Positions 1 to 6,427 are shown, counted from the stretch's first letter. The stretch is DNA of 6,427 nt from Bacteroidota bacterium (GCA_013203545.1 JABMQA010000402.1:1-6427), one strand, 5' to 3'. Notes: generated by a model from the letters alone, not told the origin. Numbers and translations: made by a program.

Positions 1-157
1 CACTACAGGCCTTCACGAAATCGATCATGCCGGTAGAGTTATTAATATCCGTAAGGGCCATGGTTTCTACTCCGTGACGCTTGCCCTCCATTACCAGGTC
101 ATCGATGGAAAGTGTGCCGTACCGCAGGCTGTAATATGAATGTGTGTTGATGTACAA
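1..157 (-). CDS. dnaE: DnaE-type DNA polymerase III alpha subunit, N-terminal 52 codons (PHP domain), cut by window edge
   Basis: Reverse-strand translation begins MYINTHSYYSLRYGTL and continues through ALTDINNSTG to FVKACS at the window edge. The early H-S-YYS-LRYGTLS stretch and the LTDINN motif are the start of the PHP domain of C-family replicative polymerases. The HSYYSLRYGTL form, rather than HLHVHTQYSILDG, resembles from memory the second DnaE of Bacteroidota, often grouped with the error-prone ImuB/DnaE2 mutasome; only 52 codons are visible, so that subgroup is an inference. The start chosen is TTG at 157-155: an in-frame TAA lies eight codons upstream with no ATG between, and the homologous proteins begin at this MY-N-H residue pattern. 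No Shine-Dalgarno sequence is seen in the A-rich leader. The gene diverges from the GTPase and is not part of the downstream cassette. Confidence 0.85.
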   Translation of the reverse strand, partial: MYINTHSYYSLRYGTLSIDDLVMEGKRHGVETMALTDINNSTGMIDFVKACS

Positions 158-295
158 GTTATTATTATCTATTTTTGATTATAATTTAATCATATTTTCG
201 TTTACAATATAATCATTTTTTTCAAGGAGTATTATTTTTCTGAATTTTTAATACTTCGGTATATGGTAGATTTCCCATATCAGGATCCTCGAAAT

Positions 296-360
296 AAGTC
301 ATCCCGTGAATGTACGTAACGAAATTGGTATGCCCCAATGGCAGATTCACGGGATGACTT
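296..360. repeat. Perfect 16-bp inverted repeat with 33-base spacer and nested hairpin
   Basis: The left arm AAGTCATCCCGTGAAT (296-311) is exactly the reverse complement of the right arm ATTCACGGGATGACTT (345-360). Within the 33-base spacer a second small stem forms (ATTGG 324-328 with CCAAT 335-339, 6-base loop), so the whole can fold as a nested hairpin. No target-site duplication is visible next to the arms, there is no coding capacity inside, and there is no clear T-tract on either side, so it is neither an obvious miniature transposon nor a standard intrinsic terminator. It could be a dispersed palindromic repeat, a regulatory structure or a remnant of a mobile element. Sixteen consecutive paired bases are not expected by chance at this distance. 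Confidence 0.85.
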
Positions 361-577
361 TTCCAACGGTGCGGGAGATACATCTTTTAATTATTTTTGA
401 TTAGCGTTAAATATTCCGGATAATGCGCTTTCAAGGGATTTATCCTGCTCCCAACATCCATTCAATACATCCAATTTTAAGTACATTTGCGCATGAAATC
501 TATTTATTAACATGAGTTCGATTTAAATAACTGTTTTATGGTGTTGAATTACATTGTTTTACAGAAATAGTGAAAAT

Positions 578-688
578 TGGAGTAATGGAGTAGATGGAAT
601 ATTGTGCTGAAGGCACTCCTACGAAGGAGTAAATTTTTAAAACATTGAAGTTTTTACCACTCCATCATTCCAGCACTCCATTACTCCA
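578..688. repeat. Inverted arrays of 8-bp TGGAGTNN units
   Basis: The right arm (657-688) is four contiguous octamers of form NNACTCCA: CCACTCCA, TCATTCCA, GCACTCCA and TTACTCCA. The left arm holds the same unit on the other strand: TGGAGTAA (578-585) and TGGAGTAG (586-593), then after one extra A a diverged TGGAATAT (595-602). Because the units face each other, the arms pair: GGAGTAATGGAGT (579-591) is a perfect 13-bp complement of 675-687, and TGGAAT (595-600) also pairs with 667-672. Between the arms a second hairpin is visible, ACTCCT (615-620) with AGGAGT (625-630) around an ACGA loop. The element lies about 90 bases upstream of the GTPase start. Its function is unknown; the 8-bp periodicity suggests slippage growth or a repeat family rather than a simple terminator. 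Confidence 0.8.
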
Positions 689-711
689 TGGTACATAAAA
701 TAATTAGGATG

Positions 712-741
712 TTGTTTATGAGACTTCTAAAAATAAATCTT
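712..741 (+). promoter_or_regulatory. Weak candidate Bacteroidota-type promoter for rsgA
   Basis: TTG at 712-714 is followed, after 19 bases, by TAAATCTT (734-741), a partial match to the phylum's TTG / TAnnTTTG pattern. It would place transcription start roughly 30 bases before the GTPase start codon. The -7 match is poor (the central T and terminal G are missing), so this is only a suggestion. Confidence 0.2.
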
Positions 742-778
742 AGGTCGAAATGACGTTATTACCCTATCAATACACACA

Positions 779-1846
779 ATGACACTCGAAGATCTGGGAT
801 TCAGCTTTGAAATGGAAACATACATTCAGTCAGCAGGAATGTCTGATTTTTCAATTGGCCGTATTATGGCCGAACACAAGGAGCGTTACATCGTGAAATC
901 GGATGATGGTGAGTTTGAATCGGAGATTACCGGAAATATGCGATATACTGCATCAGGTCGGTATGATTTTCCTGCAGTTGGCGACTGGGTGGCCTTTTCG
1001 GCTTATGATTCAAATGCAGGTATCATCCACAGGATTTTGCCCCGGAAAACAATTCTGGAAAGGCAGGCCATCGGGAAACATGGGGAGAAACAAATCATCG
1101 CTACCAATATTGATATGGCTTTTATTATCCAATCGGTGGATAATAACTTTAACATCAACAGGCTTGAACGTTACATGTCCATTTGCTATGCTTCCAACAT
1201 CGAAGCGGTGCTGATACTCAGCAAAACCGACTTAATAGCGCATGAAGACATTGACGCAATTATTGCAAGCCTGGAGAAACGGGGCAAAAAAATTACATCG
1301 ATTCTTCTCAGCAATTTAACCAAAAAGGGTTACAACCATCTGGGATCCTATCTCCAAAAGGGAAAAACCTGTTGCCTGATCGGTTCATCCGGAGTGGGGA
1401 AATCCACTTTGATCAATAACCTGGCTGGAAAGGATTTACTAAAAACCTCCGAAATCAGTGTCAGCACAAACAAGGGAAAGCACACTACAAGTCACAGGGA
1501 ATTATTTATTCTTGAAACCGGCGGCATCCTGATCGATACGCCTGGCATGAGAGAATTAGGAATGACTGATAGCGCTGATGGGATTGAATCGACCTTTGAA
1601 ACCATTACCAGGCTGTCATCACAATGCAGGTTTAACGATTGCAGCCATACAACCGAAAACGGGTGTGCCATTACTGAGGCTGTCGCCGGTGGAAAGCTAA
1701 GCAACGAAACCTACGACAACTTCCTAAGGATGCAGCGCGAGCAACAGTGGTTTGAAACGACCATGGCAGAAAAGCGGAAGAAAGACAAGGAATTTGGGAA
1801 GATGATTAAAAGCGTGCTAAAGAGCAGGAAAAAAAATAAATTCTAA
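779..1846 (+). CDS. rsgA: RsgA-type ribosome small-subunit-dependent GTPase (circularly permuted), 355 aa
   Basis: RsgA (YjeQ/EngC) GTPases bind the 30S ribosomal subunit late in its maturation and hydrolyse GTP to help release assembly factors in the cytoplasm. The sequence shows the family's circularly permuted G-motif order: G4 SKTD (148-151) first, then the P-loop GSSGVGKST (202-210), a TT pair near 236-237 that may serve as G2, and G3 DTPG (253-256). An N-terminal OB-fold-like part (about 25-90) includes the FPAVGDWV motif (64-71). A zinc knuckle C-x4-C-x-H-x5-C uses C283, C288, H290 and C296. The C-terminus is a basic Lys/Arg-rich tail (about 332-355), suited to RNA contact. The start ATG at 779 has no Shine-Dalgarno sequence, as usual for the phylum. 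The N-terminal form (MTLEDLGF, then a long lead) resembles the longer RsgA paralog rather than E. coli RsgA, so another copy may exist in the genome. The methyltransferase starts 44 bases downstream on the same strand. Confidence 0.95.
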   Translation: MTLEDLGFSFEMETYIQSAGMSDFSIGRIMAEHKERYIVKSDDGEFESEITGNMRYTASGRYDFPAVGDWVAFSAYDSNAGIIHRILPRKTILERQAIGKHGEKQIIATNIDMAFIIQSVDNNFNINRLERYMSICYASNIEAVLILSKTDLIAHEDIDAIIASLEKRGKKITSILLSNLTKKGYNHLGSYLQKGKTCCLIGSSGVGKSTLINNLAGKDLLKTSEISVSTNKGKHTTSHRELFILETGGILIDTPGMRELGMTDSADGIESTFETITRLSSQCRFNDCSHTTENGCAITEAVAGGKLSNETYDNFLRMQREQQWFETTMAEKRKKDKEFGKMIKSVLKSRKKNKF

Positions 1847-1890
1847 AACCCAGATTCCAACTTGCTCTTGTAAAATATTAATAACATATT

Positions 1891-2619
1891 ATGAAGAAAA
1901 ACCTTGAAACCTACAAGCCTGGTGAAGCATTTATTGACATCGGCGAATATGATGCAGGAATAAGGCAGATCATACCCTATTACGACCTTATGCTAGACAT
2001 TATTACAAAAGTTGTCCCTGCTGAAACCAATACAATTCTTGAACTTGGCAGCGGTACCGGAGAACTCACCATGAAATTACTAGCGGGTTGTAAGCAGGCA
2101 AAATTCCTTTGTATCGACTATTCGGGACGTATGATCCAATTTATGAAAAACAAAATTACAACAGCAGGGCATGACTCCCGCATGGAATGGGTTCAAACGG
2201 ATATCGAAAACATTCCCCTTTCTGACAATATTGTGCTGAAAACCGGTTCTGTTGGAGCCTGCGTAAGTTCCCTTGCGCTTCATCATCTTACAGATGAAAG
2301 TAAAGGACGACTTATCAGTCACATATATACTTTACTCAGGCCGGGCGGCCATTTTTGGATTGCTGATACAGTTTTGCCACGCAGCGGGGAAATGACCGGG
2401 TATTTCATGGCAGAGCGTGAGCAATGGCTTTCTGATCAAGGCCTGACCAGGGAGATGATGGCCCAAAAAATGCTTCACGACAAATTGTTCAAACAGCCAG
2501 ATAACCATAATCCAGGCACCATCGAAAAACAACTCGGAATGTTTGAGATGGCAGGGTTCCGAACCACCGAAGTCCTCTGGAAATACTTTGGCCTGGCAGT
2601 ATTTGGAGGGATTAAGTAA
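1891..2619 (+). CDS. Class I SAM-dependent methyltransferase, CmoA-like layout, 242 aa
   Basis: Cytoplasmic Rossmann-fold enzyme that should transfer a methyl group from S-adenosylmethionine. Motif I is ILELGSGTGELT (49-60), the SAM-binding glycine loop; the acidic end of strand 2 is CIDYSG (74-79) with Asp76; motif IV-like VSSLALHHL (125-133) and post-motif RPGGHFWIAD (150-159) follow in the expected order. The N-terminal IRQIIPYYDLM (24-34) and the C-terminal part (TIEKQLGMFEMAGF at 210-223, WKYFGLAVFGG near the end) resemble, from memory, the CmoA/small-molecule methyltransferase layout; no residue proves the substrate. The length is complete for this family. The start ATG at 1891 lacks an evident ribosome site. 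The stop is 10 bases before the synthetase start, which suggests translational or at least transcriptional coupling, and hence a tailoring role on the synthetase substrate or product. A tRNA-modifying role is the main alternative. Confidence 0.85.
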   Translation: MKKNLETYKPGEAFIDIGEYDAGIRQIIPYYDLMLDIITKVVPAETNTILELGSGTGELTMKLLAGCKQAKFLCIDYSGRMIQFMKNKITTAGHDSRMEWVQTDIENIPLSDNIVLKTGSVGACVSSLALHHLTDESKGRLISHIYTLLRPGGHFWIADTVLPRSGEMTGYFMAEREQWLSDQGLTREMMAQKMLHDKLFKQPDNHNPGTIEKQLGMFEMAGFRTTEVLWKYFGLAVFGGIK

Positions 2620-2629
2620 TTGTTTTTAC

Positions 2630-5242
2630 ATGGGAATGAAAAAATCGATTGTGTTAGATTGGAACGAAACTGAAACCGGACAAACAATTCCGGAACGATT
2701 TGATAAAATTGTTACCCATTTTGGTAGCAACATAGCAGTAATAGATCAGCAGCATTCATACACTTTTAATGAAATAGACCGGCTTTCCAGGAAAATTGCT
2801 TTTCATCTTGATGGATCTGGTGTACCTGCAAAAAGTCCGGTTGCTGTATTATTTGGGCCATCGGTTTCACGGATTGCAGGGATATTGGGTATTCTAAGGA
2901 GCGGAAGGCCTTTTGTCCCAATGGATATAACCTACCCTGTTGAACGGAACAAGTTGATACTTGATGATTCAGGTGCAACCGTACTCATAACTGATAACTA
3001 TTGTAAATCCGAAGGTCTGCAAATTACCAGGGATGAAATGTTGCTGATCAATGCTGACCGTTTGCCTGATACCAGGATAAATTCATACATACCTGTTCAC
3101 ACCTTTCCAGATGATCTTTGTACAATTATCTACACTTCGGGATCATCGGGCAAGCCCAAAGGCGTGATGCACACACACAAAAGTGTACGCATCGAAGCCA
3201 TGAACACAAGCCTTACCCTCGGCCTTAACACAGAAGACAGGTTTTTGCAGGTTTCGCCTACAGGTTCTGTGGCATCACTTTCACAAACCATGTCGGCGGT
3301 TCTAAGCGGTTCGGTCAGTTTACCTTTCAGCCTTCGTCTGCAGGGTTTGCATTCACTTGGTTTGTGGATAAAACAACACCATGTTTCAATTTTCAGTGCT
3401 GCCCCTACCATCTTCAGGCATCTTTGCATGGAATTTCCTCAGGAAAAAACTTTTGATGGGCTGCGTATTATTCGCCTCGGTGGTGAGCAGGTTTATGGCA
3501 ACGACCTTAAGTTATGCCGGAACCATTGTGGCGAAAATACCATCTTACAAGTAGCATACGGTTCAACGGAAACCGGCATCAATACAGTAAAGAATTATCT
3601 GCCTGGTATCCGGATTGAAAGCAGAACAAACATTCTTTCCATCGGTTCCCCTGTTCATGGTAAAGAATTCCGGATTTTAAACGATCAGATGGTTGAAGTA
3701 CCTGAAGGAGAAACCGGTGAGTTACATATTGCCTGCCCCGGCCTGGCACAGGGCTATTTTGGCCAGCCCGGCCTGACTGCAGAAAAATTTATCGATCTTG
3801 CATCAGCAAATGGGAAGCGTAAACGTTTTTACAGAACCGGCGACCTTGTGAGAGCTATCAGGGATGGTGAACTGGAATTTGCTGGCAGGAAAGATAACCA
3901 GTTGAAAATTCATGGATTTCGTACCGAACCGGCTGAAATTGAAGCGGCCATCATCACGCATCAAAAAGTAAAAGAGTGCGCAGTGGAAATGAAAGCACAA
4001 GTTAATCATCAACATCTGGTTGCCTATCTTTCATTGCACAAAAATCAACAGGTGACTGAAAATGATTTGAGAACATTTTTGCAAGAAATGCTGCCACTTC
4101 ACATGATACCCAAACATTTTGTTTTTCTTGATAAGTTACCAGTAAATCCCAATGGAAAGATAGACCGGGATGCCCTGCATGGTCCCCAAACCAGTCAGGC
4201 AAATGTTTGTTATGATAAACCATATCCAAAAAACAGCAGCGCAGTTTTACTCGATATCTGGAAAGCCCTGCTTAAAAGAGAGGATTTACAACCCGGTGAT
4301 AATTTTTTTCAGTCAGGTGGCGATTCATTACTAATGTTGAAAATGGTGGAAGAGATCAGAAGACGGTTGCATCATGATATCGAAATTGCGACGATTATAC
4401 AAAATCCAACCTTGCTGGCTATTGAAAAAAAACTCAAACGAAAATCCGGCCATTCTGAGCAATTGTACAAAGCCAAAGTTGTCACGCTTGGAGCAATCAA
4501 CGATGAAGCACCGCTTATATTTGTGGGAATTGGTGCTTATGTTCACCATATTGCTGAGGAAATGAAACAAAGCCGGCCGGTGTATGCATTTGATCTTTCC
4601 AGGCATATTGAATTAATAGCCTGGGATGGAAATATCGATGGACTTACAATAAAGCATATGGCTCAGGTTTATACCAATTTAATATTGAAAAACATTTCAG
4701 AAAAAAATATTATTTTGGCAGGTCACTCATTTTATGGAGTACTTGCATTTGAAGTAGCACATCAACTCATGGCATTTGGAAAAAAAATCTATAATGTTGT
4801 CCTGTTCGATACATATTTGAAAATGGTTTACCCCCCGTTATTGACAAGGGTATATAGATTAATGCAGCAAAATAATATGGCCCCGCTTCAAAACGAGCAA
4901 CCCGCTCAAGACGATAAGGATGTCATTTCAATGCTGAACCACCTTTCGGAGAACAAAGAGGTTGTGGCCTGGAGTGATTTTGAACCTTATGCTCAATTAA
5001 TCCGAAAACAGGCAATTAAAAATTACGTTCCAAAACCTTTGCCGTGTAAAGGGCTACTGTTGAGGGCAAAAGCTCTTAATACCGAACGTATTCACAATTT
5101 AAACATCGATTATGGCTGGAGAAGCTATTTTAAAGGTGGTCTTGAAATTGCAGAAACTGATGGTGAACACCTGAGCATAGTCCAGGTTCCAAACATCGGG
5201 GTGTTGGCAAAAAAGCTAAATTATCTACTCACGGTTAAATAG
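2630..5242 (+). CDS. Single-module NRPS-like synthetase, adenylation-thiolation-thioesterase (A-T-TE), 870 aa
   Basis: Activates a carboxylic acid with ATP, loads it on a phosphopantetheine arm and releases it through the thioesterase. Numbering is from the ATG at 2630. A domain (about 15-520): SYTFNEID (43-50), SGRPFVPMD (91-99), the phosphate loop YTSGSSGKPKG (168-178), AYGSTETG (309-316), YRTGDL (401-406), GRKDNQLKIHGFR (419-431) and NPNGKIDR (506-513) with catalytic Lys510. T domain (about 535-605): FFQSGGDSLL with pantetheine-accepting Ser566. TE domain (about 625-870): GHSFYG with nucleophile Ser700, Asp727 in VVLFDTY exactly 27 residues on as in surfactin TE, and His847 in DGEHLSI. All catalytic residues are present. 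There is no condensation domain. By manual alignment the site equivalent to Asp235 of GrsA is Val214, so a standard alpha-amino acid substrate is doubtful. An in-frame ATG at 2543 lies inside the methyltransferase gene and its extra 29 residues fit no A-domain start; ATG 2636 is equally possible. An SD-like GGAGG (2606-2610) is too far to decide. The UroD-like gene follows after 9 bases. Confidence 0.92.
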   Translation: MGMKKSIVLDWNETETGQTIPERFDKIVTHFGSNIAVIDQQHSYTFNEIDRLSRKIAFHLDGSGVPAKSPVAVLFGPSVSRIAGILGILRSGRPFVPMDITYPVERNKLILDDSGATVLITDNYCKSEGLQITRDEMLLINADRLPDTRINSYIPVHTFPDDLCTIIYTSGSSGKPKGVMHTHKSVRIEAMNTSLTLGLNTEDRFLQVSPTGSVASLSQTMSAVLSGSVSLPFSLRLQGLHSLGLWIKQHHVSIFSAAPTIFRHLCMEFPQEKTFDGLRIIRLGGEQVYGNDLKLCRNHCGENTILQVAYGSTETGINTVKNYLPGIRIESRTNILSIGSPVHGKEFRILNDQMVEVPEGETGELHIACPGLAQGYFGQPGLTAEKFIDLASANGKRKRFYRTGDLVRAIRDGELEFAGRKDNQLKIHGFRTEPAEIEAAIITHQKVKECAVEMKAQVNHQHLVAYLSLHKNQQVTENDLRTFLQEMLPLHMIPKHFVFLDKLPVNPNGKIDRDALHGPQTSQANVCYDKPYPKNSSAVLLDIWKALLKREDLQPGDNFFQSGGDSLLMLKMVEEIRRRLHHDIEIATIIQNPTLLAIEKKLKRKSGHSEQLYKAKVVTLGAINDEAPLIFVGIGAYVHHIAEEMKQSRPVYAFDLSRHIELIAWDGNIDGLTIKHMAQVYTNLILKNISEKNIILAGHSFYGVLAFEVAHQLMAFGKKIYNVVLFDTYLKMVYPPLLTRVYRLMQQNNMAPLQNEQPAQDDKDVISMLNHLSENKEVVAWSDFEPYAQLIRKQAIKNYVPKPLPCKGLLLRAKALNTERIHNLNIDYGWRSYFKGGLEIAETDGEHLSIVQVPNIGVLAKKLNYLLTVK

Positions 5243-5251
5243 AATGAATAT

Positions 5252-6265
5252 ATGACACACTTCGAACGCATGCAAAATTGCCTTTTCGGGGATATGACCC
5301 AAGGTATCCCGGTTTCATTCTGGAGACATTTCCCATTGGCCGATCAATCAGCCGAAGGGCTTGCCCGGGCTACAATTGACTGGCAGAAGCAGTTTGAATT
5401 CGATTTTGTTAAGGTGATGCCATCTTCCTCATTTTGTGTGAAAGACTGGGGCTGCAAGGATCAGTATTCAGGGAATCCGTATGGAATCCGGAATTATACC
5501 CAACATATTATTAAGCAGCCCGACGACTGGTTCAAACTTCCGGTTCTCGATCCTGAACATGGCTACCTGGGGCAGCAAATTGAAGCATTGCGAAAAATCA
5601 AAACCGGGCTTGGAAATGCTGTTCCTATCGTTCAATCCATTTTCAATCCATTGTCGCAAATGGAAAATCTGGCAGGTTATCAAACCCTGACTTATCATTT
5701 GGAGCGTTTCCCTGAAGCAGTTTTGGCCGGACTTATAACGATCAGTAAAAGTACTGCCCTGTTCATTCAGAAAGCGGCAGAAACAGGTATTGATGGTATT
5801 TACTTTATCATTAAACATTCCGACTTGTTACGATTTTATCAGCGGCAATATGCAAGCATTGTATCTCCGTTTGACCTGATATGTCTCAAACCTGCTGAAA
5901 AACTGTGGCTGAACATTATACACATTCATGCTGAAACTGCCAATATTAATGATTTTGAACACTACCCAACCCAAATTTTAAGCATTCATGGATTGCACGA
6001 TCATGAAACCCTGAAAAATATCAAATCGCTTACCAGCAAGGTTTTATGCGGTGGTTTACAACGACAGGAAGTGATGGCGGTTGGCATGGAGGGTGATGTG
6101 ATAAAGCAGGCCAATGATTTTAATTCTGAAATGGGCAGCCGGCCATTTATTCTGGCTGCAGAATGTGGCCTGCGACTGGATACACCCTTCAAAAACATTG
6201 TTGCCGCTATAAATTTTACAAGGGAAAAAGAATTTCATTTTTCAATTTCATCTACAATGCCCTGA
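5252..6265 (+). CDS. Uroporphyrinogen-decarboxylase-like (URO-D superfamily) protein, 337 aa, substrate unknown
   Basis: TIM-barrel family that includes HemE and the zinc-dependent methylcobamide:thiol methyltransferases (MtaA, MtbA, CmuA). Recognisable parts are the N-terminal PVSFWRHFP (20-28), DFVKVMPSSSFCVKDWG (51-67), the inter-domain NIIHIHAE (221-228), and the C-terminal ILAAECGLRLDTPFKNI (300-316), which matches the family's GCGI-P-DTP-EN ending. It is not HemE: the MRQAGRY substrate-binding motif is replaced by SFWRHFP. The positions that bind zinc as H-x-C...C in MtaA carry His224, His226 and Cys305 here, with similar spacing (81 residues from first His to Cys), so a metal site is plausible but of altered type. 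Length is near that of family members. ATG 5252 lies 9 bases after the synthetase stop, so it is surely co-transcribed with it. It may decarboxylate or demethylate the pathway intermediate; neither is shown. Confidence 0.82.
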   Translation: MTHFERMQNCLFGDMTQGIPVSFWRHFPLADQSAEGLARATIDWQKQFEFDFVKVMPSSSFCVKDWGCKDQYSGNPYGIRNYTQHIIKQPDDWFKLPVLDPEHGYLGQQIEALRKIKTGLGNAVPIVQSIFNPLSQMENLAGYQTLTYHLERFPEAVLAGLITISKSTALFIQKAAETGIDGIYFIIKHSDLLRFYQRQYASIVSPFDLICLKPAEKLWLNIIHIHAETANINDFEHYPTQILSIHGLHDHETLKNIKSLTSKVLCGGLQRQEVMAVGMEGDVIKQANDFNSEMGSRPFILAAECGLRLDTPFKNIVAAINFTREKEFHFSISSTMP

Positions 6266-6427
6266 GAGGCTGTTGTCCCGTTAGGCTCTTAAAAAGTCAT
6301 TAATGATAACATGTTAACGATGTTTGTTTTTCCAGAATTCATTTATTTTTTGTGCCGAAAAAATCTATCGGCTTGCACAACTAACACACCGGCTACTTCC
6401 CGGCATAACGATCAGACGCCCCACAGG
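6266..6427. other. Intergenic tail with weak hairpins, no supported gene
   Basis: After the last stop codon there are 162 bases to the window edge. A 10-bp palindrome TAACATGTTA (6307-6316) and a hairpin GCCGA (6354-6358) / TCGGC (6368-6372) with a 9-base loop are visible, followed by a stretch richer in G and C (about 6369-6427). None is a convincing intrinsic terminator. An open frame from ATG 6320 to the edge (36 codons) and a minus-strand frame ending at 6365 are open but have no recognisable sequence. Confidence 0.5.

Larger units (their letters stand above)
158..778. other. Divergent intergenic region, 621 bases, no supported gene
   Basis: AT-rich stretch between the divergent dnaE-like and rsgA-like genes. 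No convincing ORF, tRNA or other RNA gene was seen on either strand. It contains a small hairpin (ATATGG at 261-266 with CCATAT at 275-280, 8-base loop) and the two larger repeat structures listed separately (296-360 and 578-688). It must hold promoters for both flanking genes, but only a weak candidate for rsgA could be suggested. The middle part, about 361-577, shows nothing recognisable. Confidence 0.7.

Noticed and set aside
578..688. CRISPR-like array
   Set aside because: The units are 8 bp, contiguous and in both orientations, with no spacers of regular length and no cas genes in the window.
2543..2629. Upstream in-frame ATG extending the synthetase by 29 residues into the methyltransferase gene
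   Set aside because: The extra residues are the out-of-frame reading of the conserved methyltransferase C-terminus, do not resemble an A-domain N-terminus, and would need a 77-base overlap while ATG 2630/2636 lie just after the upstream stop.
5468..5818. 116-codon minus-strand open frame inside the UroD-like gene
   Set aside because: It lies wholly within a gene with clear family motifs on the other strand and its translation shows no domain or plausible composition; it is a shadow frame, as are the other short antisense frames across the cassette.
5252..6265. Haem biosynthesis uroporphyrinogen decarboxylase HemE
   Set aside because: Only the fold-level motifs match; the arginine-containing substrate motif near the N-terminus is replaced and no other haem gene is nearby.
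6263..6291. Possible terminator hairpin over the UroD-like stop codon (TGAGAGGCT / AGGCTCTTA)
   Set aside because: The stem has one G-G mismatch and one G-T pair, and is followed by AAAAG rather than a T-tract, so it cannot be called an intrinsic terminator.
6281..6410. Integron attC-like core sequences (GTTAGGC near 6280-6286 and GCATAAC near 6403-6409)
   Set aside because: The order is opposite to an attC site (RYYYAAC should precede GTTRRRY), the second motif does not match the consensus, and no paired L boxes were seen.
6320..6427. Short open frame running off the right edge (36 codons from ATG 6320)
   Set aside because: No recognisable protein sequence, no start signal, and it runs through hairpin-forming sequence; length is within chance expectation.

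Overview
The window looks like chromosomal DNA of a member of the Bacteroidota, probably an environmental relative of the Bacteroidales. Three observations point there: a minus-strand DnaE-type polymerase whose first residues (MYINTHSYYSLRYGTL, then ALTDINNSTG) match, from memory, the second DnaE found in this phylum; a long RsgA-type GTPase of a form common in it; and start codons without Shine-Dalgarno sequences behind AT-rich leaders. The exact taxon cannot be read from the sequence.

Layout. Bases 1-157 (minus strand) hold the first 52 codons of the dnaE-like gene, which runs off the left edge. Bases 158-778 are a 621-base divergent intergenic region with no supported gene. It holds two clear repeat structures: a perfect 16-bp inverted repeat around a 33-base spacer (296-360), and a second dyad (578-688) whose arms are built of 8-bp units of the form TGGAGTNN, in opposite orientations. 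Four plus-strand genes follow: rsgA-like GTPase (779-1846), class I SAM methyltransferase (1891-2619), adenylation-thiolation-thioesterase synthetase (2630-5242) and a uroporphyrinogen-decarboxylase-like protein (5252-6265). The last 162 bases carry only weak hairpins.

How the genes may work together. The methyltransferase, the A-T-TE synthetase and the UroD-like gene are 10 and 9 bases apart and very probably form one transcription unit. This reads as a minimal biosynthetic cassette: the A domain activates an acid, the T domain carries it as a thioester, the TE releases it, and the two small enzymes modify the substrate or product. The A domain seems to lack the aspartate that binds the alpha-amino group of amino acids, so its substrate may be a keto, hydroxy or other non-amino acid. 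There is no condensation domain and no phosphopantetheinyl transferase in the window. The GTPase lies 44 bases upstream on the same strand; it may share the transcript but has no evident role in the pathway. The product is unknown, and the cassette is the most interesting object here.
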